A stretch of 64,000 nt of DNA from NCBI GenBank assembly GCA_029907105.1, contig JARYMM010000001.1:119276-183275 (forward strand), in the 5' to 3' direction. The DNA is from Anaerolineae bacterium. GTDB lineage: Bacteria; Chloroflexota; Anaerolineae; UBA3071. The notes beneath the pieces were generated by a model. The model did not search any database, had not been told where the DNA came from, and worked only from the letters and a program-made list of their open reading frames with translations. The position numbers were made by a program, and so were the translations under genes. Below, in pieces: positions 60,677 to 64,000 of the stretch; positions within the stretch are counted from its first letter, which is position 1; each line of letters begins with the position of its first letter.

Positions 60677-62611
60677 ATGTATGTAGTCCACTTCGAGCCG
60701 GCGGGGGTTGACGTACAGGCTCCCGCGGGCACGCTGATCGAAGAAGCGGCTCGTCAGGCAGGGATTGAACTGAACATGCCCTGCGGCGGGCAGGGGCGCT
60801 GTGGGCGGTGTGCGGTCATCGTGGACGAAGGCAAGGTGCGCCGCCGCTCCACGTTGCGCCTCTCCCCAGAGGATGTGGCCGCCGGCTTCGCTCTGGCTTG
60901 CCAGACGGTTATCGAAGGGGATGTGATGATTACCGTGCCGCCGCAGGAGCGCATCGAGCGGCGGCTGACGACGGAGAAGCAGGCTGTTCGCGTCGTCTTT
61001 CCCTACCCCTATGACCCTCAGACGCAGCAGCCCATCCAGCGCTTCTTCGTCTCCCTGGAGCCACCCAGCCTGGATGACCAGGTGGATGATTGGGGCCGCC
61101 TGCAGCGTGAGCTGCGGCGACGGTATGGTCTCTCTGCTCTCACAGCACATCTGCCCGTACTGCAAGAACTGGGACGTACCCTGCGACAGGCCGAATGGCA
61201 GGTCACGGCCGTTGTGGAACTGGACACCTGGGACCGGCCGCAGGGTCCTCCCCGGCTCATAGACTTGCTCCCCGGCGATCAGACGGCGGTCTCCTGGGGG
61301 GCGGCGGTGGACATCGGCACCACCACGGTGACCGCCTACCTGGTGAACCTGCTCACCGGCGAGGTGGTGGCGCGAGGCGCCGACTACAACGCCCAGATCG
61401 GCCGCGGCGAAGACATCATCTCGCGTATCGTTTACGCCAGCAAGGGCCAGGGCCTGGTGGAGCTGCAGCGGCTGGTGCGAGAGACGATCAACACGGTGCT
61501 GGCGCGGGCCTGCCGACGGGGCAAGGTTGATCCGAGGCAGGTGCACAAAGTCACTGTGGCGGGCAACACGACCATGCTGCATCTGCTCCAGGCCGTGCCG
61601 CCGGAGCCCATCCGCCTGACGCCGTACATTCCAACCGTCAACCATTGGCCCTCGGTGCGGGCCGAAGAGTTGGGCCTGGCCGTGCACCCGCAGGCGACGG
61701 TGGATTGCCTGCCCGGCGTGGCCAGCTACGTGGGGGCAGACATCACCGCCGGCGTGATCAGCACGGGGGTCTGCGATACCCGGGCGTTGACGCTCTTTCT
61801 GGATATCGGCACCAACGGCGAGATGGTGCTGGGCGACTGTGACTGGCTCGTCTCCTGTGCCTGCTCGGCCGGGCCGGCCTTCGAAGGCGCCGGGGTGGAC
61901 TGTGGCATGCGCGCCACTGAGGGCGCTATCGAGGAGGTCTGGATCTCGGGGCAGACCTACGAGCCGACCTATCGGGTCATCGGCAATGAGCGCCCGCGAG
62001 GGATATGTGGGTCGGGGCTCATCTCGCTGCTGGCGGAGATGTTCATCACCGGCGTGGTGGACAAAGGCGGCAATCTCAATTTCCATCTGCCCACGCCGCG
62101 GGTGCGGGAAGGGCGGCACGGCGGTGAGTACGTCGTGGCCTGGGGCAGCGAGACCGAACATGGCCGCGACATCGTCATCACCAAGGTGGACATTGACAAC
62201 CTGCTGCGGGCCAAGGCGGCTGTCTACGCCGGTTTCTCGGTGCTGGCGCGCAGCGTGGGGTTGGAGCTGAGCGACGCCGAGCAGGTGCTCATCGGCGGTG
62301 CCTTTGGCCAGTACATCAATGTGGAGAAAGCGATTCAGATCGGCCTGCTGCCGGATGTGCCCTGGGAGAAGTTCCAGTTTCTGGGCAACACGTCGGTGCG
62401 GGGCGCGACCATGGCTTTGCTGAGTCGGGATATGCGCCGCCGCGTGGCAGAAGTGGCTGAGCGCATGACGTACCTGGAGCTTTCGGCTGACAACACCTTC
62501 TACGAAGAGTTTACCTCTGCCCTTTTCCTGCCGCACACGGATATGGACAAGTTCCCCTCTGTGGCCGCCGTGTTGCGGCGGGGCAATGGCGCTGAACCTG
62601 CATCCGGCTGA
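60677..62611 (+). CDS. Reductive activator of corrinoid protein (RACo, ASKHA/DUF4445)
   Basis: A 644-residue protein that uses ATP to re-reduce the inactive Co(II) form of the corrinoid protein. The N-terminal [2Fe-2S] ferredoxin domain has Cys36, Cys42, Cys45 and Cys75 (PCGGQGRCGRCAV...LACQT). A linker domain leads to the ASKHA fold from about residue 210 (GAAVDIGTTTVTAYLVNL, VAGNTTMLHLL, LFLDIGTNGEMVLG, GGAFGQYINVEKA). The start ATG lies inside TATAATG and lacks a strong ribosome-binding site, but homology starts at residue 1 (MYVVHFEP). It sits 58 bases after acsC, where such activators are commonly found. Confidence 0.93.
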   Translation: MYVVHFEPAGVDVQAPAGTLIEEAARQAGIELNMPCGGQGRCGRCAVIVDEGKVRRRSTLRLSPEDVAAGFALACQTVIEGDVMITVPPQERIERRLTTEKQAVRVVFPYPYDPQTQQPIQRFFVSLEPPSLDDQVDDWGRLQRELRRRYGLSALTAHLPVLQELGRTLRQAEWQVTAVVELDTWDRPQGPPRLIDLLPGDQTAVSWGAAVDIGTTTVTAYLVNLLTGEVVARGADYNAQIGRGEDIISRIVYASKGQGLVELQRLVRETINTVLARACRRGKVDPRQVHKVTVAGNTTMLHLLQAVPPEPIRLTPYIPTVNHWPSVRAEELGLAVHPQATVDCLPGVASYVGADITAGVISTGVCDTRALTLFLDIGTNGEMVLGDCDWLVSCACSAGPAFEGAGVDCGMRATEGAIEEVWISGQTYEPTYRVIGNERPRGICGSGLISLLAEMFITGVVDKGGNLNFHLPTPRVREGRHGGEYVVAWGSETEHGRDIVITKVDIDNLLRAKAAVYAGFSVLARSVGLELSDAEQVLIGGAFGQYINVEKAIQIGLLPDVPWEKFQFLGNTSVRGATMALLSRDMRRRVAEVAERMTYLELSADNTFYEEFTSALFLPHTDMDKFPSVAAVLRRGNGAEPASG

Positions 62612-62665
62612 TGGAGTGAAGCAAGAAGGGAGGTGGTTCTGGCGACATGACGAGGTGGTGTCTTT

Positions 62666-62689
62666 TGGTCTGGATCTGACGATCCAGAC
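62666..62689 (+). terminator. Hairpin downstream of the CODH/ACS cluster
   Basis: A perfect 10-bp stem GGTCTGGATC / GATCCAGACC with loop TGAC, 55 bases after the RACo stop. No T-run follows. It may end the operon or be a dispersed palindrome. Confidence 0.45.
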
Positions 62690-62836
62690 CGGGCAGGGAG
62701 GGGCGTCTCGGACTCGGGCGACGAGAGAATGGGTGACATTCCGCAGATGCCCTCCGATGCTCGGCTGTCGGCAGTTGGAAAGGAAAAGCCCTGGCCAGGG
62801 CATGGAGCTAGCTCACAATCTTTAAGGAGGTGTGTC

Positions 62837-63787
62837 ATGCTTCGCAGAAGTGTTGCTTTATTGATGGTCGTGGCCGTGCTGCTCGCAGGTTGCGGGTCTC
62901 CCCCAAGCGCCAAGGAAGTCCTGGAAGAGGTCGCCGGCATCGAGACGTTCGTGCTCAAACTGCCGCGCATCTACGTGCAGTATGTGGAGAACGGCAAGGG
63001 CGAAGGGGAACCGGCCCTCTTTGGCATCCGTGCCTCCCTGATCGAATCCTGGTTCAATGTTGACCTGAGCATGGTCAAGATCCCGGCCTTCTACATGGAT
63101 TGGATCAAGAGCAGCAATCTACAGCACATCGAGCTTGTGCACAACGGCAAGGGCATCTTCGCCTTCGTCAACGGCAAGCCGACGCCGTACCTGGCCTGGG
63201 ATGCGGAGAGCGTGGGCCTGGCGGCGGATATGATGGAGACCTTCTACCCCAGCTCCGGCCTGTTCAAGCGCTTGCTGCCCATCCTGCGGCACATTGGCCT
63301 GGATATCGTCGTGCAGATGCCTCTGGCCGATGGCGCGACAGCCATTCCCTATCGGGATGTCAAGGCGGGGCTGATGGAGACCACGGCGGCGGCGGAGATT
63401 GCTGAACCGGCGGCCGAAGTGAACCTGGAGATTGCCTACGACGACAGGGGCGTGCCCTCTGTGCTGGGCATGTCGGCCGACATGCTGCAGCCGATGATGG
63501 GCTATACCCCAGGCCAGCTCCATCCGGCGTACATTGCCCAACTGAAGCAGGCCGGCGTTAAGAAGATCGCTCTGCAGACACGTGGCGATGGTCTGTTCCT
63601 CTTCATCAATGATCAGCCCTTGCCCAACGTGGCCTGGAGCAAAGAGCATCTGAACAACGCCGTGGACATCTACGCGGCCATGAACGCGACCAGTTGGGTC
63701 CCCAACGCCGAGTTCGTGAACATGATACGCGAGCTGGTGCTGCAGTTCGGCAACTCGGATATCCTGGTGGTGATCCATTTCCCATAG
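62837..63787 (+). CDS. Lipoprotein with two internal repeats, unknown function
   Basis: A 316-residue exported lipoprotein: signal with lipobox LLAGC (Cys19). The body contains two related halves, each with a motif of the form G-x-G-(I/L)-F-x-F-(V/I)-N-x-x-P-x-P-x-x-A-W (GKGIFAFVNGKPTPYLAW near 113, GDGLFLFINDQPLPNVAW near 253), each followed by a helix. AAGGAGG is seven bases before the ATG. I do not recognise the family. It is separated from RACo by 225 bases with a hairpin, so it may not belong to the acetyl-CoA pathway. Confidence 0.75.
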   Translation: MLRRSVALLMVVAVLLAGCGSPPSAKEVLEEVAGIETFVLKLPRIYVQYVENGKGEGEPALFGIRASLIESWFNVDLSMVKIPAFYMDWIKSSNLQHIELVHNGKGIFAFVNGKPTPYLAWDAESVGLAADMMETFYPSSGLFKRLLPILRHIGLDIVVQMPLADGATAIPYRDVKAGLMETTAAAEIAEPAAEVNLEIAYDDRGVPSVLGMSADMLQPMMGYTPGQLHPAYIAQLKQAGVKKIALQTRGDGLFLFINDQPLPNVAWSKEHLNNAVDIYAAMNATSWVPNAEFVNMIRELVLQFGNSDILVVIHFP

Positions 63788-63830
63788 GCCGTAAGTTATC
63801 AGACACGGGTGCATGAAACGGCAGTCAGGT

Positions 63831-63865
63831 CAGGTGACAGTCACCTGGCAGGTGACTGTCACCTG
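63831..63865. repeat. Tandem CAGGTGACxGTCACCTG palindromes
   Basis: Two 17-base near-palindromes in opposite central base separated by one base, just after the lipoprotein gene. Same family as the copy within the dppD-type gene at 25219. The remaining bases 63866-64000 show nothing I can assign. Confidence 0.7.
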
Positions 63866-64000
63866 AATCCACACGGTTGTGGCCGTCTGGGGTGGCGAGA
63901 CTCGGACGGAAGGGTGATACGCGTCCTCCGGAGGATTGGCATGCCTGTTTCTGGTCGGGCAACCCCTCGGGGGTGACGCACTGATGCTCTGCCGAAGGAG

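Noticed and set aside
60673-60678. TATAAT just before the RACo gene as a promoter
   Set aside because: The hexamer overlaps the ATG of the gene, so a transcript from it would start after the start codon. The -35 is poor. Operon transcription from upstream is more likely.
63866-64000. Possible riboswitch in the last 135 bases
   Set aside because: There are some paired G/C blocks, but no conserved core of a riboswitch class that I know (cobalamin, SAM, TPP, c-di-GMP) could be matched, and the downstream gene lies outside the window.

Overview
The window looks like a chromosomal segment of a GC-rich anaerobic bacterium, most plausibly a member of the Chloroflexota (Anaerolineae-like). That is inference. 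It rests on a bacterial (Fhs-type) Wood-Ljungdahl cluster, a rhamnose ABC transporter plus RhaA/RhaB set, large oligopeptide-type ABC loci, Pro/Thr-rich secreted proteins, and a very high density of small palindromic dispersed repeats. No phage, plasmid, CRISPR or IS transposase genes were seen.

Layout. (1) 146-5349, minus strand: sugar/sugar-alcohol genes (1-phosphofructokinase-like PfkB kinase, MFS permease, mannitol-1-phosphate dehydrogenase, long zinc-type dehydrogenase). (2) 5659-18352, minus: an L-rhamnose regulon with a DeoR regulator, a complete rhamnose ABC importer, L-rhamnose isomerase, a class II aldolase, a PHP-like protein, an SrlD-like dehydrogenase, rhamnulokinase and an alpha/beta hydrolase. 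Well-formed sigma70-type promoters precede the DeoR gene and the divergent IclR gene. (3) 18622-40617, plus: an IclR regulator followed by two parallel loci. Each has a complete family-5 (peptide/nickel type) ABC importer and a set of poorly characterised enzymes: hydantoin-racemase-like protein, two DUF917 proteins, three M29/NicX-like metalloenzymes, nitroreductase, a DUF6092-like protein, DUF1177 and AroM. This looks like an uncharacterised uptake-and-degradation pathway for a nitrogenous compound. (4) 40720-49389: tRNA-Gly(CCC), a small lipid operon (acyl-CoA-binding protein, diacylglycerol kinase, PlsC), Nudix, a pRiA4b ORF-3-like protein, a GT39-type membrane glycosyltransferase, two Pro-rich membrane proteins, a 1-kb repeat cluster and a LysM protein. 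(5) 49603-63787, plus: Wood-Ljungdahl genes fhs, a small HMA-like protein, acsA (CODH), a 1774-residue acsB-intein-acsD fusion, acsC, a RACo-type corrinoid activator, and a lipoprotein.

The most striking object is the acetyl-CoA synthase gene. It carries a 534-residue LAGLIDADG intein placed exactly at the first cysteine of the Cys-Gly-Cys motif that binds the distal nickel of the A-cluster, and its C-terminus is fused through an Ala/Pro-rich linker to the corrinoid protein small subunit. A second theme is the invasion of coding sequence by short dispersed repeats. They supply the C-termini of several genes and in-frame insertions in two dehydrogenases.
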